NCBI RefSeq assembly: GCF_002091755.1 | Contig: NZ_BDAI01000002.1 | Location: 558,001-622,000 of the forward strand | Direction: 5' to 3' | Length of the DNA stretch: 64,000 nt | From: Pseudomonas nitroreducens NBRC 12694 | GTDB lineage: Bacteria; Pseudomonadota; Gammaproteobacteria; Pseudomonadales; Pseudomonadaceae | Translations under genes and position numbers: made by a program | Notes under the pieces: generated by a model | Seen by the model: the letters and a program-made list of their open reading frames with translations, nothing else | What the model was told of the DNA's origin: nothing | Database searches by the model: none | In this document: positions 55,241-63,702 of the stretch, one piece after another | Position numbering within the stretch: position 1 is the stretch's first letter | Layout: each line of letters begins with the position of its first letter

Positions 55241-56260
55241 TCAGCGGCTCGCCAGGTAGGCGCGGGCCAGGGTGCAGGCGCGTTCGATCAGCATCGGTGC
55301 CAGTTCCTTGGCCGTCTGGCTGTTGCGTCGGGTGTGCACCCAGCCCAGGTACGTCGTGCCGCGCAGGGCGAGGAACAGCGGCAGGGCGGCGCGGTCCGCG
55401 GCGGAGAGCGGCTTGACCGAGTGGTAGCCGGCCAGCAGCGCGGCTTCGATCTGCGCCAGGCGCGGGTCGTCCTGGCAGAAGTACAGCGCCGTGGCCAGTT
55501 CGAACATGTGCCAACCGAAGCCGGCGTCGTCGAAGTCGATCAGCTGCAACTCGCCCGCCTCCAGCAGCAGGTTCTCGGGCACCAGGTCGGCGTGGATCAT
55601 GCCGAAGTTGCCCAGGCTGCGGCCGTAGCGGCGCAAATCCATGCGCGCCTCCTGGCGGGCGCGCTGGAGCAGCTCGCGCTCATCGTCGGCGAGCAGGTCC
55701 AGTTCCCAGAAGCGGCCCCAGAACGGATTGGCGCCGACCAACCCCTCTTCGTCCCAGGCGTGGCGGGTGAACTCGTTGGGCTGTCGCCACTGGGCCGAAT
55801 TCAGGTGGATGCGCGCGGCCACGGCGCCAGCCTTGTGGAACAGCGCCTCGATGTCACCGTCGGCGCTCAGGCCCTGTTCCGCCGAACCCAATGTGCTGCC
55901 GGACAGCCAGCCAAGCATGTCGACATAGCGCGGCTCATCGAGCGCGGCGCTGCGCACTTCGGCCAGGTGCTCGCCGTCGCGGGTGCGGATGATGGTCGGC
56001 ACGCCAATGCCGCCGGCGGCCAGTTGCTCCATCCAGGTCAGCTCGGAGCGCAGCGCCGCTTCGCTGTGGTAGCCGTCGCGGTGCACGCGCAGGGCGCTGC
56101 GCGTGCCGTCGCTGCGGGTGGCGCAGAACACGGCGTTCTCGCGGTACTTGAGCAGTTCCAGGCCGACGAAGTCGCCGTCCCAGTGGCGCAGGGCATCCAG
56201 CGCCAGGTCGCGCAGGCAGGCGATCTGCTGGTCGTGGTCGAGTGAAGAGAAGTCAGTCAT
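55241..56260 (-). CDS. APH-fold small-molecule kinase, putative ethanolamine (or hydroxylysine) kinase
   Basis: 339 aa from the ATG at 56260. Aminoglycoside/choline-kinase fold: Brenner motif H223-x-D225 with Asn230 (MIHADLVPENLLL) and the metal-binding D242-F-D244 (IDFDDAGFG). Antibiotic resistance is unlikely. The partner gene 11 nt upstream encodes a phospho-lyase-type PLP enzyme, the same pairing as human AGPHD1/HYKK and AGXT2L proteins. It would phosphorylate a free amino alcohol such as ethanolamine, or hydroxylysine, before the lyase acts. Reaction inferred from family and neighbours. Frame-open sequence upstream to 57379 lies over the lyase gene and is not coding. Confidence 0.85.
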   Translation of the reverse strand: MTDFSSLDHDQQIACLRDLALDALRHWDGDFVGLELLKYRENAVFCATRSDGTRSALRVHRDGYHSEAALRSELTWMEQLAAGGIGVPTIIRTRDGEHLAEVRSAALDEPRYVDMLGWLSGSTLGSAEQGLSADGDIEALFHKAGAVAARIHLNSAQWRQPNEFTRHAWDEEGLVGANPFWGRFWELDLLADDERELLQRARQEARMDLRRYGRSLGNFGMIHADLVPENLLLEAGELQLIDFDDAGFGWHMFELATALYFCQDDPRLAQIEAALLAGYHSVKPLSAADRAALPLFLALRGTTYLGWVHTRRNSQTAKELAPMLIERACTLARAYLASR

Positions 56261-56271
56261 GTCAGATTCCC

Positions 56272-57546
56272 TCAAAGCTCGCCCAGGACCTGGTCCAGGG
56301 TGTCGATGAACAGCTCGCCGTGTTCGGCCTGGAAGGGCAGCGGCGGGCGGATCTTGAGGATGTTGTCGGCGCCACCGATCTTGCTGATCAGCACGCCGCG
56401 CTGGCGCATGGCGTTGACGATACGTCGCGCTTCGAGCCCGGCCGGCTCGCGGCTGGTGCGGTCGCGTACCAGTTCCACGGCGAAGAACAGGCCCTTGCCG
56501 CGCACGTCGCCGATGATCGAATGGCGCTCGGCCAGGCGATGCAGTTCTGCGCTGAGCTTCGCGCCCTGGCGCAGGGCGTTGCCTTGCAGGTCTTCCTCGG
56601 CGATCACGTCGAGTACTGCCTGGCCGACTGCGGCGGCCACTGGCGAGCCGCCGAAGGTGTTGAAGTACAGGTTGGCGCGGCCGAAGGTCTCGACGCGCTC
56701 GCGCGAGGTCACCAGCCCGGCCAGGGGGAATCCGTTGCCCATGGGTTTGCCGAGGGTGACGATGTCCGGCACGAACGGGTGTGCCTGATGGCCCCACAGG
56801 TGCTCGCCGGTACGGGCGAAGCCCGATTGCACCTCGTCGGCGATCAGCAGGCCGCCTGCATCGCGCACCAGCTTGGCCACGCGCTCCAGGTAGCCGGCCG
56901 GCAGGCGCGGGATGCCTTCGTTGGCGAACAGGGTGTCGATCAGCATGGCGGCCAGACCGACGCCGGCGGCCTGCAGCTCGGCGATGGCTTCGGCGACCTT
57001 GGCCACGTAGCGATCGGCGACTTGCTCGGGCGTACCGTCTGCCTGATACAGGCAGGGAATCGGCACCGCCCGCGCATGGGCCGAGAACGGTTCGGAGCTG
57101 GGCAATGCCGTGGTTACCGCCGCCAGCGAGGTGGTGTTGCCGTGGTAGTTGTAGTCGCTGACGATCACGCCCTGGTTGCCGGTGACGAAGCGCGCCATGC
57201 GCAGGGCCAGCTCGTTGGCCTCGCTGCCGGTGCAGGTGAACATCAGGCTGTCCAGTGGCTCGGCGAAGGTCGCGGTGAGGTTCTCGGCGTAGCGCACCAC
57301 ACGCTCGTTGAGGTAGCGGGTATGAATGTTCAATGTCGCCGCCTGTTCGGCCATGGCCGCGACCACTTTCGGGTGGCAATGGCCGACGCAGGGCACGTTG
57401 TTGTAGCAGTCCAGGTAACGCTTGCCGTTGGCGTCGATGAGCCAGACGCCTTCGCCTTTCACCAGCTCCAGCGGCTCGTCGTAGAACAGCGGCGAGGCAT
57501 CGCCCATGACCTGGTGGCGGCGTTGCAGCAGGGTTGGTTCAGACAT
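56272..57546 (-). CDS. Class III PLP enzyme, putative O-phosphoethanolamine phospho-lyase
   Basis: 424 aa from the ATG at 57546 (MSEPTLLQRRHQVMGDASPL); an ATG 9 nt earlier is possible. Class III aminotransferase fold with FTCTGSEANELALRMARF, the PLP aspartate in LLIADEVQSGFARTG and Lys267 in DIVTLGKPMGNGFPLA. The form GKPMGNG, instead of the KG-x-GGG-type loop of ordinary omega-transaminases, is what I associate with AGXT2L1/AGXT2L2 phospho-lyases. The reaction would release phosphate and ammonia, leaving acetaldehyde from phosphoethanolamine. It overlaps the permease end by 8 nt and precedes the kinase. A true transaminase cannot be fully excluded. Confidence 0.82.
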   Translation of the reverse strand: MSEPTLLQRRHQVMGDASPLFYDEPLELVKGEGVWLIDANGKRYLDCYNNVPCVGHCHPKVVAAMAEQAATLNIHTRYLNERVVRYAENLTATFAEPLDSLMFTCTGSEANELALRMARFVTGNQGVIVSDYNYHGNTTSLAAVTTALPSSEPFSAHARAVPIPCLYQADGTPEQVADRYVAKVAEAIAELQAAGVGLAAMLIDTLFANEGIPRLPAGYLERVAKLVRDAGGLLIADEVQSGFARTGEHLWGHQAHPFVPDIVTLGKPMGNGFPLAGLVTSRERVETFGRANLYFNTFGGSPVAAAVGQAVLDVIAEEDLQGNALRQGAKLSAELHRLAERHSIIGDVRGKGLFFAVELVRDRTSREPAGLEARRIVNAMRQRGVLISKIGGADNILKIRPPLPFQAEHGELFIDTLDQVLGEL

Positions 57547-58858
57547 TCTCGACATTCTCCAGGGGCTTGCCGGCGCGGGTGGCAGCGCGCAGCAGGTAGT
57601 TGAGGATCAGTGCGGCGACCACCAGCGCCAGGGCGCTGAGCATGGCCACTTCCAGCTGGAAGCAGGCGGCGATGACCACGAGGGTCAGCAGCATGCCGAC
57701 GCTGGCGATCACAGGGCCGCCGCGCAGGCGGAACGGGCGCGCCAGGCCGGGCTGGCTGCGGTGCAGGCGCAGGTACGCGGCGAACAGCACCAGGTGGCAA
57801 CTGCCCAGCAGCAGGACGATGCACAGCAGGAGTTTTTCCGGCGGCACCAGGGTCAGCGGCAGGCCGATCACGGTCAGCACCAGCAGGGCGACGTAGGGCG
57901 CGCCTCGGCGGTTGGTGCGGGCCAGCGCTGCAGGGAAGAAACCGTCGCGGGACAGGGCGAACAACTGGCGGGAAGCCGAGAACACCACCGAGAAGAAGGT
58001 CGCCAGCAGCCCGCACACGGCGCCGGAGCCGACCAGCAGCGGCAGCCAGTCGCGCTCGCCGTACAGCCCGCCGTGGGTCATGGCGGCGTACAGCGGATCG
58101 CCGGCGTTGCCGACCACTTCCACGCCGGCTGCGCCCGGCGCGCTGATCACCACGGTCAGGGCCGTCAGCAGGAGGGTACCGACAGCGGCGATGATCCCAC
58201 GCGGCATGCTGCGGCCGGGGTCTGCAGCTTCCTCGGCAGCGGAGGCGACCTGCTCCAGGCAGATGAACATCCAGATGGCGAACGGTACGCAGGCGAACAC
58301 GCCGGCGACGCTTATGCCCGGCAGTGCGCTGCCAGCCGTGGGCAGCAGGTTTTCCCAGTGCACGTGGGGCAGCATGGCGCCGCCGAAGGCCAGCAGGGCG
58401 ATGGCGGCCACGGCGCCGGCCAGCAGGGTCAGGCCCAGGGCCTCGCCGACGCCGATGATGTGGATACCGATGATCACGGCGAACAGGTCGATGCGCACCG
58501 GCCAGCCGCCGAAGCCGAATACCGACTCCATGTAGGCGGCGAGGAAGTTGGCCGCCGCGCCCGTGCCGATGGTCAGCGCCAGCGCGCAGGCGGCGCCGAC
58601 CAGGTAGCCGACGAAGGGGCCGAAGGCCAGCTGCGCGTAGGCGAACACGCCGCCGGCATGGGGCCGAGCAGTGGAGAGTTCGCACACGCACAGCGCCAGG
58701 CCGCCGCAGAGTACGGCCATCAGCAGGGTGGCGACGAGCATGTTGGCCCAGCCGCTACTGGCCAGGCCGTAGTTCCAGCCGGAGAACTGCCCGGCGATGA
58801 CCAGTGAAATGCCGAGCCCGGCGATCTGGGGCCAGCGGAGTACGCCTTGTTTGAGCAT
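57539..58858 (-). CDS. APC-superfamily permease, putative ethanolamine permease
   Basis: 439 aa with about twelve membrane helices. The N-terminus LRWPQIAGLGISLVIAGQFS followed by GWNYGLASSGWANMLVATLL matches the ethanolamine permease (Eat) branch of the amino acid-polyamine-organocation superfamily. Another conserved block is ELSTARPHAGGVFAYAQLAFGP. It is the first gene of the permease-lyase-kinase-AraC strand. Overlap with the lyase start implies coupling. An amino acid such as hydroxylysine remains an alternative substrate. Confidence 0.85.
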   Translation of the reverse strand: MLKQGVLRWPQIAGLGISLVIAGQFSGWNYGLASSGWANMLVATLLMAVLCGGLALCVCELSTARPHAGGVFAYAQLAFGPFVGYLVGAACALALTIGTGAAANFLAAYMESVFGFGGWPVRIDLFAVIIGIHIIGVGEALGLTLLAGAVAAIALLAFGGAMLPHVHWENLLPTAGSALPGISVAGVFACVPFAIWMFICLEQVASAAEEAADPGRSMPRGIIAAVGTLLLTALTVVISAPGAAGVEVVGNAGDPLYAAMTHGGLYGERDWLPLLVGSGAVCGLLATFFSVVFSASRQLFALSRDGFFPAALARTNRRGAPYVALLVLTVIGLPLTLVPPEKLLLCIVLLLGSCHLVLFAAYLRLHRSQPGLARPFRLRGGPVIASVGMLLTLVVIAACFQLEVAMLSALALVVAALILNYLLRAATRAGKPLENVENV

Positions 58859-59215
58859 GGTGGTTGTCCCTTGCCTGTAATTGATCGAGAGAGTGGACGG
58901 CAGTCAGCCACGAGCGCCGGGGCGCAGCGGGCAAGGGAGGGCATCGGCGTGCGCCGACGGATGAATGCGTGGAGTCATGGGGCGGGCCCTTCTTGTTGTT
59001 TTGTGGGTTGCACGCTCCCGGCGTCGGATGCGCCGGGCAGGCAGAAGGTACGAAGGGGGCGGGGTGGGGCGATATCAGAATTCCGCAAAGACGCGGACGC
59101 TGGCATTGCCGGTGCGTTAGGGGCCGATTCGGCACCGCGGGGGATGGCTGTTCGGAAAACCAATCACCCACAAAAAAGCCCCGCATTGCGCGGGGCTCTT
59201 TCATTCACTCGTCAC
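58859..59215. other. Non-coding region upstream of permease
   Basis: 357 bases holding the permease promoter and the terminator of the YegP-like gene. It contains several GC-rich partial dyads (for example CGGCGTCGGATGCGCCG near 59018-59034). No gene is supported; candidate frames lack ribosome binding sites. Confidence 0.45.
59172..59197 (-). terminator. Rho-independent terminator of the YegP-like gene
   Basis: AGCCCCGC (59177-59184) pairs with GCGGGGCT (59190-59197) around ATTGC. On the minus strand six T residues follow. It lies 19 nt beyond the stop. Confidence 0.9.
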
Positions 59216-59548
59216 TCAGGCGTGCGCACGCAGCTCCGAGCTGAGGCCGGCCTGGGCGATCGTTGCGATCGCCTGGTCACGTGCGGCCTCGGAGTCGTAC
59301 AGCTTGCTGGTCAGCAGTTCTGCACCGGTGTTATCGCGGATCACGAAGAAATTCTTGCCGCCGGGGGACATCTGGCGCTTGTAGCGCTCGACGGCCGCAC
59401 AGGAGCTGCGGAGGCTGTTGATGGCCTGCTCGGCTGCCTCCTGTGTCGGGTAGGCCGGAGTTTCCAGCAGAGTACCGTGGGCAGTGTTCTTGAGCAGAAC
59501 GCGACGGTTGCCGCTGCTGAGTTCCTTGATTTCATACCAACCGGGCAT
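59216..59548 (-). CDS. YegP/DUF1508-like protein with two repeats
   Basis: 110 aa composed of two diverged copies of the UPF0339/DUF1508 unit: YEIKELSSGNRRVLLKNTAH through EAAEQAINSLRSS, and KNFFVIRDNTGAELLTSKLY through RDQAIATIAQAG. The family is small, cytoplasmic and of unknown function. Many homologues read F-x-L-K-A-x-N-G in each repeat; here the first is degenerate. It is monocistronic with its own terminator. No signal peptide is seen. Confidence 0.85.
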   Translation of the reverse strand: MPGWYEIKELSSGNRRVLLKNTAHGTLLETPAYPTQEAAEQAINSLRSSCAAVERYKRQMSPGGKNFFVIRDNTGAELLTSKLYDSEAARDQAIATIAQAGLSSELRAHA

Positions 59549-59695
59549 GAGTAGCTCCCTATAACCGGTGTCAACGTCCCGCGGGTGTTCCCGCAGGGTG
59601 ACAGGCCAGTTTAGGAGTACAGGCGTGCTATTTGTATAAGAAAAGTCCTATGAATCATGGGGTTACTGTATCAATTTGTCTCAGGATCGCGTTTC

Positions 59696-60961
59696 TCAGA
59701 AGCTGGCTTTCACCTGCAGGCCGAGCAGCAGGGCGTTGTCGATGTCCTGGCCGGAGAAGGCCCCCGGTTCGATGACGTACTGCAGGTCAGGGCGCAGGGT
59801 CAGCCAGGGCGTGGCCTGGTAGCCGTAGCTCAGCTCGATGAGCTGTTCGCCGCTGTCCAGGTTCGGGTAGTCCTGGCCATTGGCGAGGACGTTGTTCTCC
59901 TGCACTTCGCGGCTGCGCGGGTTGGGTACGGCGCGGCCGTAACCCAGCGCGAGACTGTCTTTCGGGCGGCCTTCGAAGGGCTTGTAGAGCACTACACCTG
60001 CGCCGTACCACTTGGTGAAGGGCGAGGCGGCGCTGCTGGCGGCCGAAGCCTGGCCGAACAGGTGCAGGCTGCGCCCCTTCGAGGCCAGGTCGTTCCACAC
60101 GGTCTGGTCCACCAGCAGGTAGTGGCCGCTGCGGCCGGAAACCTGCTTGTCGCTGCCGATGCGCTGTACGTCGGAGCTGTCGTAGTACCAGCCCAGTTTG
60201 TACTCGCCGGGCAATTCGCCCTGAGGCTTGTAGACCAGTTCGATGGGCACCACGGTGCCGGTGGTGTGCTTGGGCGTGAGGTGCCAGGCGCGGCTGGAGT
60301 TGCCGTTGCTTTCCGGGTCGACGTTGAACGCGGCGATGCGCAGTTGCCAGTCCGGAGCGAAGCTGTACTTCACCCGTGCGCCCAGGTGCGCGTTGGGGTA
60401 GTTGGTCCAGCCGCTGCCGCCGGACATGTTCAGCGGGTGGCCGCAGAAGCCGGCGTTCATGAAGTTGCAGAGGATGCCGCTGTCGAGCCCGCCGACGTCA
60501 TTGCCCATGGCCATGTAGCCGAGCTTGAGGTTCACCGCCTGGCCCAGGTCGCGCTCGTAGCTCAGCTCGGTCAGGCGGGTATAGAGGCCGCCGTAGTTTT
60601 CCTGGATCGGCAGGCGGTTGCCCACCAGGTCTTCCGAGGCGCTGTTGCCGCGGCGGTCGTTGATGGTCAGCTGGACCTTGCCGCCATTCTCCAGGCCGTA
60701 GAGTTTCGACAGGTCGAACTGCACGCCCAGCTTGATGTTCTGCGAATAGCGCGCGGAACGGTGCAGGCCGCCGTGGGCGTTGTAGGCGGTCTCGCCGCTG
60801 TAGTCGCCGGTGAACTTGACGCCATCTTCTTCCAACTGGTGGCGCAGGCCGCCCCAGTCGCCGGTCATCGTGGATCGTTCGAGCAGGCCTTCTGCGGCCA
60901 GCGCAGGCAGCGAGGCGACGCACAGCAGCAGGCCGGGCGTGAGGCGAAGGGAAGTGCGCAT
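59696..60961 (-). CDS. Carbohydrate-selective porin, OprB family
   Basis: 421 aa. The signal peptide MRTSLRLTPGLLLCVASLPA is cleaved at ALA-AE. OprB landmarks include STMTGDWGGLRHQLEEDGVK at the mature N-terminus, SDLYGLENGG-like text (FDLSKLYGLENGGKVQLTIN) and the final strand LLLGLQVKASF. It admits glucose and related sugars to the periplasm. It lies 92 nt downstream of gcd on the same strand, as in P. aeruginosa, so it feeds substrate to the membrane dehydrogenase. It is one of several OprB paralogues usual in the genus. Confidence 0.92.
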   Translation of the reverse strand: MRTSLRLTPGLLLCVASLPALAAEGLLERSTMTGDWGGLRHQLEEDGVKFTGDYSGETAYNAHGGLHRSARYSQNIKLGVQFDLSKLYGLENGGKVQLTINDRRGNSASEDLVGNRLPIQENYGGLYTRLTELSYERDLGQAVNLKLGYMAMGNDVGGLDSGILCNFMNAGFCGHPLNMSGGSGWTNYPNAHLGARVKYSFAPDWQLRIAAFNVDPESNGNSSRAWHLTPKHTTGTVVPIELVYKPQGELPGEYKLGWYYDSSDVQRIGSDKQVSGRSGHYLLVDQTVWNDLASKGRSLHLFGQASAASSAASPFTKWYGAGVVLYKPFEGRPKDSLALGYGRAVPNPRSREVQENNVLANGQDYPNLDSGEQLIELSYGYQATPWLTLRPDLQYVIEPGAFSGQDIDNALLLGLQVKASF

Positions 60962-61053
60962 GGAATTTCCTGAGCTTGAAGCGAATAAAAAAGGCGCGGT
61001 GGGAGTGCCGCGCCGGAAGGAGGCGCCCGCACAAGACGGGCGCGATGGGAGGG

Positions 61054-63492
61054 TTACTGGCTGGCTGTCGGGGTGTCGGGCAGCGCGTAGGCCATCACGT
61101 AGTCGCCACGGTCGGTGGACTGACGCGCACCGCCGGCGGTAACGACGATGAATTGCTTGCCGGTCTTCGGCGACACGTAGGTCATCGGGCCGCCCTGGCT
61201 GCCGACGGGCAGGCGGGCCTTCCAGATCTCCTCGCCGTTGCTGCTGTCGTAGGCGCGCAGGTAGAAGTCCTGGGTGCCGGCGATGAATACCAGGCCGCCC
61301 TGGGTGGACAGCGTGCCGCCAAGGGTCGGCAGGCCGATGGGAATCGGCAGGTGCATGCGGATACCCAGCGGGCCGGTGTCTTCCACAGTGCCCACCGGTA
61401 CCTGCCAGGCCACCTGGCGGGTCTTCAGGTCAATGGCGGTGAGGGTGCCGAACGGCGGCGCCTGGCACGGGATGCCGGCCACCGAGAGGAAGCGGTTCTT
61501 GTTCACCGCGTAGGGCGTGCCCTTGAGCGGCACGGCGCCCATGCCGGTGTTCAGTGCCTCGCCACCGCCGGCGGCCGCGCCCTTGTTGGCCGAAGGGATC
61601 ATCTGGATCCACAGGCCCAGGCGCATATCGTTGACGAAGATGAAGCCGTGCACCGGGTCGGTGGACAGGCTGCCCCAGTTCATGCCGCCCAGGGAGCCGG
61701 GGAAGCTCAGCGACAGGTCGGTGCCCGGTGCGGTGTAGAGGCCGTCGTAGCGCATCTTCTTGAAGTCGATGCGGCACAGCAGCTGGTCATAGGGCGTGGC
61801 GCCCCACATGTCCGACTCGCTGAGGGTCTGCGCGCCGATCTGCGGCATGCCAACGGACTTCGGCTGGGTCGGCGAGTAGGGCTCGTCGGGGATGTTGCCC
61901 GGCTTGACCGGCACATCCTTGACCTCGGTCAGCGGCTTGCCGGTGGCGCGGTCGAGTACGTAGATCTGCCCGGCCTTGGTGCCGATGACGACTGCTGGAA
62001 CGGTCTTGCCGTCGGACACGGGGAAGTCGACGAGGCTCGGCTGCATCGGCAGGTCGAAGTCCCAGAGGTCGTTGTGCACGGTCTGGTAGACCCACTTCTG
62101 CGTGCCGGTCGTAGCGTCCAGAGCAAGGATCGAAGCGCCGTAGGTGTGGTCGAGTTTCGTCCGCTCCACGCCATAGATGTCGGTGGAGGAACTGCCCATG
62201 GGCAGGAAGACGGTGTTCATCGCCGGGTCGTAGGACATCGGCGCCCAGCTGTTGGGCGTGCTGCGTACGTAGCTCTTGCCGTCCGCCGGGGCCTGCTTGT
62301 CTTGCGGGTTGCCCGGGTCGAAGGCCCAGCGCATGGCGCCGGTGATGACGTCGAAACCACGGATCACGCCGCCGGGCATGTCGGTCTGGACGTTGTCCGC
62401 GACACGGCCGCCGACCACCACCGTGGTGCCGGCCATCAGCGGGGCGGAGGAGAGCTGGTAGTAGGAATCGGGTACGTCGCCCAATCCTGCCTTCAGGTCG
62501 ACCTGGCCGTTAGTGCCGAAGCCCTGGCAGAACTCGCCGGTGTCGGCGTCGACAGCGATCAGGCGCGCATCGATGGTGTTGGTCAGCAGGCGACGCTGGC
62601 AGTTGGCGCCGGCCGGAACGCTGGCGGCGTTGACCGGCGTGCTGTTCGGCTGGGTCGGCTGTGCGATTTCCTTGGTGGCATCGAAATAGGCCATGCCACG
62701 GCAGCGTTGCCAGACCTTGGACTGGGCGTTGATCTCGTTCTTCCACAGCTCCTTGCCGGTATCCGCGTCCAGCGCGATCAGGTTGTTGTGCGGGGTGCAG
62801 ATGAACACCTTGTCGCCGACCTGCAGCGGGGTGAGCTGGTCTTCCGCGCCGTTGCCGTCGCTGATCGCCACGTCGCCGGTGTGGTAGGTCCAGGCCACCT
62901 GCAGCTTGTCGACGTTGCCGCGGTTGATCTGGTCCAGCGCGGCGAAGCGGCTGCCACCCTCGGTGTTGCCGTAGTGCGCCCAATCCTTCTGCGCATGGGC
63001 CGGGTCCACCGGCGTCAGGCCGGGGCCCTTGCCGGTGGGCGCGACGCTGGGATGGGCGACGAACATGTTGCCGGCGGCGATGGCCACCAGCACCGCCAGC
63101 ACAGCGGCGATGCCATAGGCACCACGACCAGCGTTGCGGCCTGCCGAGCGGGCCAGCAGCGGATAGACCAGCGCGACCACCACGCCGATGGCGCTGAACA
63201 TGAACAGCCGCGAGAACAGCGGCCAGAATGTCAGGCCGGTATCGGCCACGGCCCAGACCCCGGTAGCGACCAGGAAAACGGCGAACAGCCAGGCGCCTGC
63301 CGGCTTGCGAAGGGCGATCAGCAGGCCGGAAATCGCCATCGCCAGGCCGCCGATGAGGAAATACCAGGAGCCGCCGAGGCTGACCAGGCGGACGCCGCCG
63401 GTAGCCAGGGCGAGGCCGAGGAGGGCGATGATCACGCCCAGGCCGAGGAGGATGAAAGTGCTCGCGCGGGATGCGCGCTCTACTCGTTTCAT
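61054..63492 (-). CDS. gcd: PQQ-dependent membrane glucose dehydrogenase
   Basis: 812 aa from the ATG at 63492 (MKRVERASRASTFILLGLGV). Five hydrophobic helices fill residues 10-150 and bind ubiquinone. The periplasmic eight-bladed propeller has the PQQ sites, such as HTGDVAISDGNGAEDQLTPL, KSYVRSTPNSWAPMSYDP and DLPMQPSLVDFP. It oxidises glucose to gluconolactone and passes electrons to ubiquinone. It depends on the PQQ made by the pqq operon at the other end of the window. Quinate dehydrogenase (QuiA) is a close paralogue and an alternative; the OprB and TonB receptor neighbours favour Gcd. Confidence 0.9.
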   Translation of the reverse strand: MKRVERASRASTFILLGLGVIIALLGLALATGGVRLVSLGGSWYFLIGGLAMAISGLLIALRKPAGAWLFAVFLVATGVWAVADTGLTFWPLFSRLFMFSAIGVVVALVYPLLARSAGRNAGRGAYGIAAVLAVLVAIAAGNMFVAHPSVAPTGKGPGLTPVDPAHAQKDWAHYGNTEGGSRFAALDQINRGNVDKLQVAWTYHTGDVAISDGNGAEDQLTPLQVGDKVFICTPHNNLIALDADTGKELWKNEINAQSKVWQRCRGMAYFDATKEIAQPTQPNSTPVNAASVPAGANCQRRLLTNTIDARLIAVDADTGEFCQGFGTNGQVDLKAGLGDVPDSYYQLSSAPLMAGTTVVVGGRVADNVQTDMPGGVIRGFDVITGAMRWAFDPGNPQDKQAPADGKSYVRSTPNSWAPMSYDPAMNTVFLPMGSSSTDIYGVERTKLDHTYGASILALDATTGTQKWVYQTVHNDLWDFDLPMQPSLVDFPVSDGKTVPAVVIGTKAGQIYVLDRATGKPLTEVKDVPVKPGNIPDEPYSPTQPKSVGMPQIGAQTLSESDMWGATPYDQLLCRIDFKKMRYDGLYTAPGTDLSLSFPGSLGGMNWGSLSTDPVHGFIFVNDMRLGLWIQMIPSANKGAAAGGGEALNTGMGAVPLKGTPYAVNKNRFLSVAGIPCQAPPFGTLTAIDLKTRQVAWQVPVGTVEDTGPLGIRMHLPIPIGLPTLGGTLSTQGGLVFIAGTQDFYLRAYDSSNGEEIWKARLPVGSQGGPMTYVSPKTGKQFIVVTAGGARQSTDRGDYVMAYALPDTPTASQ

Positions 63493-63702
63493 ACAGAAGG
63501 TTCTCGCTGTGGAATTCGCCAATTATACGCTTAGCATGCTAATTAACTAGATAGTACAATCGTCGAAGATTAAAATCCTGACGAATGAAATAGCCTCTTG
63601 TTCGCCCCTTGCCCACAAGACGCCAATCCACAACAAACCTGTGCAGCGGCTGCCGCGACTGGCAGCATTGCTGCTCGGTCCTACAGAAGAATCCTAGTCA
63701 CC
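63493..63702. promoter_or_regulatory. Divergent promoter region gcd / TonB receptor
   Basis: 210 bases. For gcd, TATAAT (complement of 63522-63527) is a perfect -10 hexamer. The perfect 12-bp palindrome TTAGCATGCTAA (63531-63542) lies immediately upstream of it, in the spacer, and looks like an operator. For the plus strand, TACAAT at 63555-63560 is a possible -10. The rest is plain. Confidence 0.55.

Noticed and set aside
55241..56260. Aminoglycoside resistance gene
   Set aside because: The fold is APH-like, but the operon with a phospho-lyase and an ethanolamine-type permease points to metabolism.
56242..58807. Long plus-strand frames opposite the lyase and permease genes
   Set aside because: Both are shadows; the minus-strand genes carry intact catalytic motifs and membrane helices.
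60976..63534. 852-codon open frame opposite gcd
   Set aside because: It mirrors gcd exactly, lacks a ribosome binding site and has a His/Gly/Val/Arg-rich composition typical of antisense frames in GC-rich DNA.
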